From: CBW1002 sp046081905 | GTDB lineage: Bacteria > Cyanobacteriota > Cyanobacteriia > PCC-6307 > Cyanobiaceae | Direction: 5' to 3' | Assembly: GCA_046081905.1 (NCBI GenBank) | Contig: JBJTWS010000234.1 | Coordinates: 1-8,036, forward strand | Length of the DNA: 8,036 bases | Shown: one piece after another, positions 1-5,987 of the stretch | How the letters are laid out: every line of letters begins with the position of its first letter | Numbering within the stretch: the first letter of the stretch is position 1 | Notes under the pieces: model-generated | What the model saw: only the letters and a program-made list of their open reading frames with translations | The model's database searches: none | Told to the model about the DNA's origin: nothing | Position numbers and translations under genes: made by a program

Positions 1-11
1 AAGCATGCGGT

Positions 12-107
12 ACCGGACAGATCCGGTCTGCGGACGCAGTGTTCGCTGCGCTCGCCTGGCCGGGCGGTATGGGCGACACACTCCTAGCCCTTGGGCTTCT
101 GCGAAGC
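12..107 (+). other. Cluster of short hairpins, possible 3' part of a structured RNA or upstream transcript tail
   Basis: Several perfect inverted repeats lie close together. ACCGGA 12-17 pairs with TCCGGT 22-27 over a 4-nt loop. CGCAG 35-39 can pair either with CTGCG 28-32 or with CTGCG 46-50, so those two helices exclude each other. GCTTC 95-99 pairs with GAAGC 103-107. The cluster runs straight into the intrinsic terminator at 111-138, so it is probably the end of a transcript that begins outside the window. I could not match it to tmRNA, 5S rRNA, SRP RNA or RNase P RNA. A coding reading from GTG 39 to 245 exists but looks unlike a protein gene. Confidence 0.3.
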
Positions 108-110
108 AGT

Positions 111-138
111 AGGGCGCTCGACACGGGGCGCCCTTTTT
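111..138 (+). terminator. Rho-independent terminator
   Basis: A perfect 7-bp GC-rich stem, AGGGCGC (111-117) with GCGCCCT (128-134), encloses a 10-nt loop. Its last T begins a run of five T (134-138). This is the classical intrinsic terminator layout for plus-strand transcription. It lies 120 bases before the ATPase start, so it most likely ends an upstream transcript and insulates the ATPase gene. Confidence 0.7.
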
Positions 139-199
139 CATGGCAGCGGATCCGGCGCGAGACGGGGCTTCACGCAACGGAGACCGGAGCCGAACGTTC

Positions 200-230
200 A
201 ATTATGGGACTTTATGAACCAGCCATAATT
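200..230. promoter_or_regulatory. 8-bp inverted repeat upstream of the ATPase gene
   Basis: AATTATGG (200-207) and CCATAATT (223-230) form a perfect 8-bp inverted repeat with a 15-nt spacer. It is AT-rich within a GC-rich region and ends 28 bases before the TTG start. A protein-binding operator or a 5' leader hairpin are both possible. No T tract follows, so it is not a terminator. A 7-mer, TTAGACG, is also repeated directly at 229-235 and 252-258, right up to the start codon. Function is inferred from position only. Confidence 0.3.
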
Positions 231-258
231 AGACGGGAACCCTAAGTCTGCTTAGACG

Positions 259-1413
259 TTGGCTGAAGTCTTCCGGCGCCCCCGCCTGGCCGCTGAGCTG
301 GCCGGCCGTCTCCTCCACCCCGGGGTGCTGGATGAAGGACTGCGCTCTGGTCTGTTCCTCTCAGGTCAGCGGCGCACGGGCAAGACCACCTTCCTGCGCA
401 CGGACCTGGTGCCCGAACTGGAAGCCCAGGGCGCCGTGGTGATCTACGTCGACCTCTGGAGCGATACGCGGGTGAGTCCGGCGGCACTGGTGCAGGCGGC
501 GGTCCGCCGCACCCTCGATGAACTCGCCACTCCGGCGTCGCCGCTGCTCACGTGGCTGGGCCGGATCCGCGGCCTCGATCTGGCCGGAATGGGCTTTCGC
601 TTCGGGTTTCAGCTGGAACAGCTGGGGCAGACCGGCGGCGCAACCCTGGCGCAGGCCTTCACGGAGGTGGTGGATCAGGCCAGGGGGGATGTGGTGCTGA
701 TCGTGGATGAAGTCCAGCAGGCCATCACCACCGACGAGGGCAAACAGATGCTGCTGGCCCTCAAGGCGGCCCGGGATGCGATCAACCCCAGACCCACCAC
801 GCCTGGACATTTCCTCGTGCTCGGCACCGGCTCCCACCGCGCCCTGGTGAGCGAACTCACGGCCCGGCGGAACCAGGCCTTTGCCGGAGCCACGTCGTTG
901 CCGTACCCCGTGCTGGATCAGGGCTACGTGCGCCACGTCTTGCAGCGCCTGCGCGAGGCAGACGTCACGCCGCTGCCATCAGAGGAGACAGCCTGGTCTG
1001 CCTTCCAGACCCTGGGGTACCGGCCGGAGGAATTCCTGCGGGCCCTCGGCCAACTCCGCTCGAGCAGCAGCACCGGCTCTGGCCTGGAGCCGGATCAGTT
1101 GTTGCCCGTGATCGCCGCCACCCTGCGCGGCTCGGCCGCCGATCTGGAACTGCAGAAGGTGGAGCAGATCGGAGGGCTGGCGCTGGCGATCTTTGATCGG
1201 GTAGCGAAGACGGACGGACCAGCCCGGGGCGTCTTTTCCACCGAGGCGGCGGCCGCCCATGGCGATGGGATCGGCCGGGAGGTGCGGGCAGCGGAGATTC
1301 AGCCAGTGGTGAACGACTTGCTGGCGGCCAATGTGCTGATGCGCCTCGGCCACGGTCTCTACGGAGTGACGGATCCCTTCGTGCAGGAGATTTGGCGTGA
1401 ACGGCACCCCTGA
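259..1413 (+). CDS. AAA-type P-loop ATPase with C-terminal winged-helix-like segment
   Basis: This 384-aa protein is a predicted cytoplasmic ATP-binding ATPase of the AAA/archaeal-ATPase-like superfamily. The Walker A motif GQRRTGKT is at residues 36-43 and the Walker B motif VVLIVDE at 145-151. A sensor-1-like GTGSHR lies at 189-194, followed by an arginine pair at 203-204. The last 50 residues or so resemble the small winged-helix end of such ATPases and finish in a YGVTDPFV-type strand. The start is TTG at 259. An in-frame TAG at 253-255 excludes a longer form, and the next in-frame candidate, GTG 325, would leave only 13 residues before Walker A. No clear Shine-Dalgarno precedes the TTG. 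Proteins of this class often couple ATP hydrolysis to nucleic-acid or protein remodelling, but the substrate cannot be read here. The gene stands alone, 273 bases before the next one. ATPase assignment is firm; cellular role is unknown. Confidence 0.88.
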   Translation: MAEVFRRPRLAAELAGRLLHPGVLDEGLRSGLFLSGQRRTGKTTFLRTDLVPELEAQGAVVIYVDLWSDTRVSPAALVQAAVRRTLDELATPASPLLTWLGRIRGLDLAGMGFRFGFQLEQLGQTGGATLAQAFTEVVDQARGDVVLIVDEVQQAITTDEGKQMLLALKAARDAINPRPTTPGHFLVLGTGSHRALVSELTARRNQAFAGATSLPYPVLDQGYVRHVLQRLREADVTPLPSEETAWSAFQTLGYRPEEFLRALGQLRSSSSTGSGLEPDQLLPVIAATLRGSAADLELQKVEQIGGLALAIFDRVAKTDGPARGVFSTEAAAAHGDGIGREVRAAEIQPVVNDLLAANVLMRLGHGLYGVTDPFVQEIWRERHP

Positions 1414-1686
1414 GGGAGGAGTTCGCCTAGCCCTTGCGTACCCCACAACATCATGGGCCGGGAATGACGCATGACACGTCATTCGACCAGACGGTTCCAT
1501 CCCCGGATGGTGCTGGTTCACCATTCCCTGGTTATTTCCTGATTCTCCTACGAATCCAAGCTCCTGGGAGCCAGACGTGGTCGCCTTCTCGGCCGTCAAC
1601 CCTGTCTGCAATCGCTAGTTCCTTCTGGGGGAAGATGAGCCTCCAGCCGCTGGCCGGGGGGTGTTCCCAACCCCGGAGGCACCAGC
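1414..1686. other. Intergenic region with three hairpins
   Basis: No convincing coding sequence is present, although a short plus-strand reading from 1434 crosses into the next gene in another frame. Three perfect inverted repeats stand out: GAATGACG 1462-1469 with CGTCATTC 1477-1484 (7-nt loop), ATGGTG 1507-1512 with CACCAT 1519-1524 (6-nt loop), and CCGGGG 1654-1659 with CCCCGG 1671-1676. None has a T tract, so they are not canonical terminators. A long 5' leader for the following gene or a small RNA is possible. I see no clear -35/-10 pair. Confidence 0.4.
1654..1679 (+). promoter_or_regulatory. Hairpin overlapping the ribosome binding site of the 109-aa gene
   Basis: CCGGGG (1654-1659) and CCCCGG (1671-1676) form a perfect 6-bp stem with an 11-nt loop. 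The 3' arm contains the first two bases of the Shine-Dalgarno GGAGG (1675-1679), which sits 7 bases before ATG 1687. In RNA the stem would partly hide the ribosome binding site, a layout used in translational control. The inverted repeat and the RBS are seen directly; regulation is inferred. Confidence 0.4.
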
Positions 1687-2016
1687 ATGAATTACCGCTA
1701 CTTCGCCAAGGAGGATCCCTGGCAGGTGGACCTCGATGGCAATGACGGTCTGCCCGTGGTCCTCGCTCGCATGGGCGATGGCCCCGGCAGCGAAGCCATC
1801 TGGAACTGCGTGCGTGGCGCCTGGGAGCCCTTCCCCGATCTCTGGGGCCGCCTGATCGGTGGAGACTGGTGGGATGGGATTCCGGAGGAGCGCGCCCGCC
1901 GCTATTTCGACGCCGAGGCCTTTGCCGGTGGCGCGATCCAGGAACCACTGCCGGAGGAAGAGATGAACCGGCTCTGGGAGGCCAACTGGGCCCGCCAAAA
2001 GGAGGTGAAGCCATGA
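1687..2016 (+). CDS. Hypothetical 109-aa Trp-rich acidic protein
   Basis: I do not recognise this family. The 109-aa product has eight tryptophans (12, 39, 46, 53, 61, 62, 97, 101), including a WW pair, and is rich in Asp, Glu and Gly. It has no signal peptide or membrane segment, so it should be a small soluble cytoplasmic protein. ATG 1687 is supported by GGAGG at 1675-1679 with 7-nt spacing. Its TGA (2014-2016) overlaps the ATG (2013-2015) of the HD-domain gene as ATGA, and a GGAGG for that gene lies inside this one. The two are therefore probably translationally coupled and may act together. It has no resemblance to a (p)ppGpp synthetase, so a classical synthetase/hydrolase toxin pair is not supported. 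Codon composition matches the neighbours. Confidence 0.75.
   Translation: MNYRYFAKEDPWQVDLDGNDGLPVVLARMGDGPGSEAIWNCVRGAWEPFPDLWGRLIGGDWWDGIPEERARRYFDAEAFAGGAIQEPLPEEEMNRLWEANWARQKEVKP
2001..2005 (+). promoter_or_regulatory. Ribosome binding site for the HD-domain gene
   Basis: GGAGG is followed by seven bases and then ATG 2013. It lies within the last codons of the 109-aa gene and fixes the HD gene start at the ATGA overlap, against a much longer in-frame reading that would begin inside the upstream gene. Confidence 0.75.
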
Positions 2017-2679
2017 CGACGCTGCCCGCGCCCGCCCACAGCGAGCGCTACGAGGAGGCCCTGCTCTGGGCCGCCCAGCTGCACCGCGGCCAGCGCCGCA
2101 AGGGCAAGCCCGTGCCCTACCTCTCCCACCTGATCGCCGTGAGCGCCCTGGTGTGGGGAGACGGCGGCAGCGAGAACGAGGCCATCGCCGCCCTCCTGCA
2201 CGACGCCATCGAGGACGCCGGCCAGAGCCACGCCTCGATCGCCGCGCGCTTCGGGGAGGAGGTGGCCGGCCTCGTGCAGGACTGCACCGACACCGCCGGC
2301 CCCGTGCCCCCCGGGGCACCCAAGGAGCCCTGGCTGCTGCGCAAGAGCCGCTACCTCGCCTCCCTCGATCACAAGGGCACCGGCTCCCTGCGGGTCACGG
2401 CGGCGGACAAGGCCCACACCCCCCCGCGACATGGTGCTTGATGCCCGCCGCGATCCCCGCAGCTGGGAGCGCTTCAACGCAGGGCTCGAAGGCACTGCCT
2501 GGTACCTGCTGCGGATCCATCAGAGCCTCAGCCACCGGCTGCCCGCCAGCCGCTCCAACGAGCTGCTGGGGGAAGCGGTGAAGGAGATCCTCGCCAGCGA
2601 GGCCCACCGGCGCCTGGTGCCACCGGGAATGGCGCCGGCGGTGTGGGCGGCGGGCTATGGCGAACGGTCGTGGGGATAG
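2013..2679 (+). pseudogene. Frameshifted (p)ppGpp-hydrolase-like HD-domain protein
   Basis: This is an HD-superfamily metal-dependent phosphohydrolase resembling the hydrolase domain of SpoT/RelA and the small Mesh1-type alarmone hydrolases. Intact relatives would remove the 3' pyrophosphate of (p)ppGpp. The first frame (2013-2441) shows H39, H63-D64 and D132 as metal ligands, the HDAIED box at 63-68, and an N-terminal HRGQRRKGKP block at 24-33. Right after ADKAH, where the family has HNAR, a run of seven C (2419-2425) shifts the frame and a TGA follows at 2439. The missing C-terminus continues in the next frame to TAG 2677-2679 (beginning DMVLDARRDP, then WERFNAG). Removing one C joins both parts into 221 residues. 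Possible explanations are a homopolymer sequencing error, a real mutation, phase variation or recoding. The conserved Asn-Ala pair reads Thr-Pro even after repair, which hints at real change at this spot. All metal ligands precede the break. Confidence 0.75.
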
Positions 2680-3335
2680 TGCTGGCCTGGCTTGCGATGG
2701 CAGCCGTGCTGGTGGCCCAGGTGGCTGAGCTGCCCGCCTACGCCAGCTCGGCACCACCCTCCAGAGCCTCCGCCACGGTGCTCTCGGTGGGCGATGGCGA
2801 CACGGTGCGGGTCCGCAGCGCAGGCCGGGAGCTCACGGTCCGGCTGGCCTGCATCGACGCCCCGGAACTGCGGCAGGCTCCCCATGGAGCGAACGCCCGC
2901 CAGCAGCTCCGATCGCTCCTGCCGGTGGGGAGCAGTGTGGAGTTGCGCTCCAAGGCCACCGACCGCTATGGCCGCCGGGTGGCGGAACTGCTGCGTGGCG
3001 GCCGCAACCTCAACCAGGAGTTGGTGGGCAGCGGCGCTGCCTTCGTGTACTGGCAGTACATCGCCGGCTGCGACCGGCAGACCTACAGCCGCCTGGAGAC
3101 GGAAGCCCGGCTGCGGCGCCGCGGGGTGTGGGCGGTACCCGGCGGGATCACCCGCCCCTGGGACTTCCGCCGGGGGCGCCACACCGCGGTGATTCCCGAT
3201 GGCACCACCCCCGATGGCCGGCGCTACCGGTGCCAGGAGATCGGCTCCTACCTCCGCGCCCAGGAGCTGCTGCGGCAGGGGCATGGCTACCTCGACGGCG
3301 ACGGCGACGGGGTGGCCTGTGAGTCGCTTCGCTGA
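2643..3335 (+). CDS. Secreted thermonuclease (SNase-like) with C-terminal excalibur domain
   Basis: This 230-aa staphylococcal-nuclease-fold protein is expected to cut DNA and RNA phosphodiester bonds using calcium, outside the cytoplasm. Residues 9-28 form a hydrophobic segment followed by AYA at 32-34, fitting a signal peptide cleaved near 34. The nuclease domain spans roughly 43-165. GDGDTV is at 50-55, and the catalytic-type residues R67, D72 and E75 (in VRLACIDAPE) and R111 (in DRYGR) match R35, D40, E43 and R87 of the S. aureus enzyme. Residues about 195-230 form an excalibur calcium-binding motif ending in DGDGDGVACE. GTG 2643 gives the longest form and overlaps the HD frame; GTG 2670, GTG 2679 or ATG 2697 are alternatives, and none has a strong ribosome binding site. 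All catalytic residues are present. Family assignment is firm, exact start is not. Confidence 0.88.
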   Translation: MGGGLWRTVVGIVLAWLAMAAVLVAQVAELPAYASSAPPSRASATVLSVGDGDTVRVRSAGRELTVRLACIDAPELRQAPHGANARQQLRSLLPVGSSVELRSKATDRYGRRVAELLRGGRNLNQELVGSGAAFVYWQYIAGCDRQTYSRLETEARLRRRGVWAVPGGITRPWDFRRGRHTAVIPDGTTPDGRRYRCQEIGSYLRAQELLRQGHGYLDGDGDGVACESLR

Positions 3336-3374
3336 GGCGGCCACCGGGGCCTGGAGGAAGAACCCGCAGCCGGC

Positions 3375-4781
3375 TCAGAGATCCTCTTCCACCAGCGCTT
3401 CAACCCGGCCGGCCTGAACCGCCTCCACCAGCGCCTGATGATCCTGGTCGATCTGATCGGCGTAGGCCATGGCGAAGGTGCCCATGGCGAGATCAAACTC
3501 CTCACCCTTGCCCAGATACCCGCTGATCGTGGCTCCATCCCCAGACTTGGCGTGGGCGCGCGCCAGGGTCCAGCCGCACAGATCGCCGTAGCGCTTGAGC
3601 TGCGCTGCCGACAGGCCCTCGATCGGCACGGACATCTTCATGTCTCGCAGTTGGCGTACGTAGAAGTCGTATCCCAGTCGATCCTGGGCCCAGCCGAGAA
3701 AGATGTCGCTGGATGACTGCATCAATCGCTGTCCGGTGACAACGCGCCGGCCCTGATTCTCATAGTGGCAGGGCTGCGTATAGGGCTCAAGGACGGAGCG
3801 GCGCGCCTCCTTGACCTGGAGGATCAGTGGATGGTTTTCCTCCGAATAGAAAAGCGCAATGAAGCAGCGGGTTCCGACGCTGCCGATCCCCACCACCTTG
3901 GCAGCAAAGTCTTCCAGGCGAAAGCGATCCAGCAGGACGCGCCGTTCCTCCAGAAGGGTCTGGCGATAAGCCTCCAGTCCTTCGCGAACACGATCCTCAA
4001 AATCTTCGTCTGCCACATGGAAAAGCACCGGCGGTTGATCCACAAACCGATGACGACCGCCAACTCGATCCACAATCTTGGGGTAGAGATGCTCAATTAC
4101 CCGCTCTCGAGCCTTCTCCGCTACCTGCTCCCGGAACTTTCTCGATTTCGCATCGGGAGCCATGGCGATGATGGTCTCCACATCCAGGCGGTTGTACCAC
4201 ACCTCCAACGGACTCCTGCGGGAATAGCGCCGCTGATGCTTCCGGTAGGAACGCGCGCATTCGATGGCGGCGGCCTCGCAGTCCTTGTCGGAGATCTTGC
4301 TGTCCCGTCCGGCCACAACAAAGCTGGCTACGAGCCGCTTGAGATCCCATTCCCACGGCGCAGGATGGGTCTCGTCAAAATCGTTGAGGTCAAAGACCAG
4401 ATTCCTTTCGGGGGTGGCAAACAGCCCGAAATTCAGCAGGTGACAGTCTCCACAGGCCTGCACATGGATCTCGGTGTTCGGAGTTTGCGCCAGGTCGGAG
4501 GCCATCAAGGCCGCGGAGCCCCGCAGAAACGTGAATGGACTGCGAATCATCCTGCCGTAGCGGATGGGAATCAACTCCGGGATCCGATCCTTGTTGGATT
4601 CCGCCAGGACCTCGATCGGATCGCGCCGGTGAGCCGGTGGCTTCCAGCTTCCCTGGCTCTTGCGCGGGATGCGATCGCGCAGAGATTTTCCGATCTGGAG
4701 GCGTTCGGCCCGGGATCGGAACTCTGCACGGTGCTGGTCTGAAGGCCCTCCGGCAACCCTTGGTTCGTGCCTGTGGTTCAT
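3375..4781 (-). CDS. DUF2252 family protein
   Basis: This 468-aa protein belongs to the uncharacterised DUF2252 family. Hallmarks in order are PFTFLRG (82-88), GDCHLLNFG (111-119), FDLNDFDET (130-138), WEWDLKRL (143-150), VVGIGSVGTR (296-305), LQVKEA (321-326) and FYVRQLRDMK (373-382). The GDCHxxNF and NDFD pair resembles the catalytic loop and metal-binding Asp of aminoglycoside-phosphotransferase-like kinases, so a phosphotransferase activity is plausible but unproven. No signal peptide is visible. ATG 4781 is preferred because AGGA lies six bases upstream (4791-4788 on the minus strand) and the length fits the family; ATG 4919 would add 46 residues of low-complexity, Arg/Pro-rich sequence. 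The gene is convergent with the nuclease, with 39 bases between their stops and no obvious terminator there. Confidence 0.88.
   Translation of the reverse strand: MNHRHEPRVAGGPSDQHRAEFRSRAERLQIGKSLRDRIPRKSQGSWKPPAHRRDPIEVLAESNKDRIPELIPIRYGRMIRSPFTFLRGSAALMASDLAQTPNTEIHVQACGDCHLLNFGLFATPERNLVFDLNDFDETHPAPWEWDLKRLVASFVVAGRDSKISDKDCEAAAIECARSYRKHQRRYSRRSPLEVWYNRLDVETIIAMAPDAKSRKFREQVAEKARERVIEHLYPKIVDRVGGRHRFVDQPPVLFHVADEDFEDRVREGLEAYRQTLLEERRVLLDRFRLEDFAAKVVGIGSVGTRCFIALFYSEENHPLILQVKEARRSVLEPYTQPCHYENQGRRVVTGQRLMQSSSDIFLGWAQDRLGYDFYVRQLRDMKMSVPIEGLSAAQLKRYGDLCGWTLARAHAKSGDGATISGYLGKGEEFDLAMGTFAMAYADQIDQDHQALVEAVQAGRVEALVEEDL
4671..4678. repeat. HIP1 octamer GCGATCGC
   Basis: This exact 8-bp palindrome is the highly iterated palindrome of many cyanobacterial genomes. 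Only one copy was noticed in the window, inside the DUF2252 gene. It fits a cyanobacterial source but is weak evidence alone. Confidence 0.35.
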
Positions 4782-5017
4782 GGTGGATCCTGGGAATCCC
4801 CCGTTCAGGCGGTCACCGGCACGGGCTCTCAAGGCCGAGTGTACGGGCAACCTTGGACCGCGCCACGGCATTGATCGGATGGGGGTGTCGAGCTCCGCAT
4901 GCTTCGCTGGCCATTGCAATGGATCGAGCCCGCCTGTCGTTCTTCGCAGGAGAAAATGGCCACAGCAGGTTCAGGCGGCGGATTCTGGGTAGACATCCAT
5001 CGGAGCCCCCGCCCGTC
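4782..5017. other. Divergent intergenic region with a 12-bp palindrome
   Basis: This stretch separates the minus-strand DUF2252 start from the possible 70-aa gene on the plus strand, so it should hold promoters for both directions. The only clear structure is a perfect 12-bp palindrome, CCATTGCAATGG, at 4911-4922, a possible operator half-way between the genes. I could not assign confident -35/-10 boxes. If the DUF2252 gene starts at 4919 instead, the palindrome would sit at its start codon. Confidence 0.4.
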
Positions 5018-5230
5018 ATGTCCCTGATCGACCTTCCCCTTCTGGCTGAAATGCTGCTCGCCTTCGTGGTCGTAGCCACGCTGGATTCCCCAGGCGAACC
5101 TGAGGCATCGGTGGAGGAAGCCGCCCCCGAGGAGCCCGTGGGTCCGGGTTGGAGCCCGGAGCGTGACCTGCACGCCCAACGGATTCTGCGGCTCGAGAGC
5201 CTGCGCGGGGAGCGGGAACTCTCCCGTTGA
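5018..5230 (+). CDS. Possible small membrane-anchored hypothetical protein (70 aa)
   Basis: This is a tentative 70-aa product. Residues 5-21 are hydrophobic (LPLLAEMLLAFVVVA core) and could be a membrane anchor or uncleaved signal. An acidic Pro/Glu-rich stretch follows at 26-42, and then a basic amphipathic tail at 45-70. ATG 5018 follows GGAG at 5002-5005, but with a long 12-nt spacing. The same frame stays open far upstream across the DUF2252 gene, so open reading alone is not evidence. The gene ends 57 bases before the coiled-coil gene, which it could precede in one transcript. Family unrecognised; it may not be a real gene. Confidence 0.4.
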   Translation: MSLIDLPLLAEMLLAFVVVATLDSPGEPEASVEEAAPEEPVGPGWSPERDLHAQRILRLESLRGERELSR

Positions 5231-5274
5231 GCGGAAGACCTGCATAGGATCCAGAACCCATCATTAGTGCGAGC

Positions 5275-5282
5275 GGAGGAGG
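5275..5282 (+). promoter_or_regulatory. Strong ribosome binding site deciding the coiled-coil gene start
   Basis: GGAGGAGG lies five bases before GTG 5288. It supports that GTG over the in-frame GTG at 5267, which would place this Shine-Dalgarno inside the coding region. Confidence 0.75.
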
Positions 5283-5287
5283 CCCAC

Positions 5288-5983
5288 GTGCTGGACGGCT
5301 TGAACCAGAAAGAACTGTTTGATCACTGGCTCGGTCGTGTGGTTCTGAAGAACCTCAAGCGCATCGGCGCGCAGGAGCACGTCACCACGCAGGAGCTGCG
5401 GCATGACTGCACGAATTACGATCAGCTGAGGAATCTGCCGGAAGTGCAGTCGCTCGATGAACTCGAGCGCTGCCGGATGATCGCGATCATCAAGTATCAG
5501 TGCACGGCAAAGGCTCTGCAGCGCCGCACGGGTCTACTGAGGGACTATGCCAAGCAGTGCGATGAGAATATCCACCGTCAGCGCGAAGCCAGATCCAGGC
5601 TCGGTGCACTGCTGCAGAAACTGAAGCGGGCCCTGCAGGGGCAATCGGAGAAGATTCAAGGCCTGGAAGCAAAGCTCAAGGCGCTGGATGCCGAGAATGC
5701 CGCGCTCCGCGCCGAGTTGCAGGAGTCGGAAACAGTACGGAAGCTCCGGGACGACCTCGATTCCCTGCAGCGTTCCTTCGATGCCGAGGTGAAGCGCCGT
5801 AAGCAGCTGGCCCGCAACAACCAGAGCCTGGGGGGCAGGCTCGCTCATACCAACCGGTATCGCAAGGAGCGCGATGAACTCCGCGAAGCCCTGCAGAGCG
5901 AGCGGGAGTGCAACGAGGCCCTGCGGCGTGAGCTGGAGCAGCTCAAGGCATTGTTGCCCGATGGCCTTGCTCTGGAGCCCTGA
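5288..5983 (+). CDS. Coiled-coil protein of unknown function (231 aa)
   Basis: I do not recognise the family. Residues 1-80 or so form a mixed, probably folded N-terminal part with DHWLGRVVLKNLKRIG at 12-27 and four cysteines (41, 62, 72, 91). From about 85 to 222 the sequence is almost entirely charged residues with spaced Leu, Ala and Ile, typical of a long coiled coil (for example KIQGLEAKLKALDAENAAL at 122-140). There is no signal peptide or membrane segment. GTG 5288 is chosen because of GGAGGAGG at 5275-5282. The stop at 5981-5983 is four bases before the ATG of the next gene, so the two form an operon. A scaffolding, cytoskeletal or complex-assembly role is plausible from the architecture only; motif searches by eye found no enzyme signature. 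Confidence 0.8.
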   Translation: MLDGLNQKELFDHWLGRVVLKNLKRIGAQEHVTTQELRHDCTNYDQLRNLPEVQSLDELERCRMIAIIKYQCTAKALQRRTGLLRDYAKQCDENIHRQREARSRLGALLQKLKRALQGQSEKIQGLEAKLKALDAENAALRAELQESETVRKLRDDLDSLQRSFDAEVKRRKQLARNNQSLGGRLAHTNRYRKERDELREALQSERECNEALRRELEQLKALLPDGLALEP

Positions 5984-5987
5984 GCCG

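Noticed and set aside
39..245. 68-aa plus-strand open frame from GTG 39
   Set aside because: It runs through the hairpins and the intrinsic terminator, has no ribosome binding site and no recognisable protein features.
979..1611. 210-aa minus-strand open frame
   Set aside because: It lies opposite the ATPase coding region and shows no family features.
1434..1745. 103-aa plus-strand open frame
   Set aside because: It crosses hairpins and the start of the better supported 109-aa gene in another frame and has no ribosome binding site.
1902..2495. 197-aa minus-strand open frame
   Set aside because: It is a shadow of the HD-domain gene, low in complexity (Gly/Ala/Val rich) and without a credible start.
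1687..2679. Classical toxic alarmone synthetase with hydrolase antitoxin
   Set aside because: The 109-aa partner shows no synthetase motifs, so the known system is not supported.
2655..3344. 229-aa minus-strand open frame
   Set aside because: It is antisense to the thermonuclease, which has complete catalytic motifs.
3765..4742. 325-aa plus-strand open frame
   Set aside because: It is antisense to the DUF2252 gene, whose family motifs are unmistakable; long antisense frames are common in GC-rich coding DNA.
4829..5245. 138-aa minus-strand open frame
   Set aside because: It spans the divergent intergenic region and the possible 70-aa gene with no domain features or ribosome binding site.
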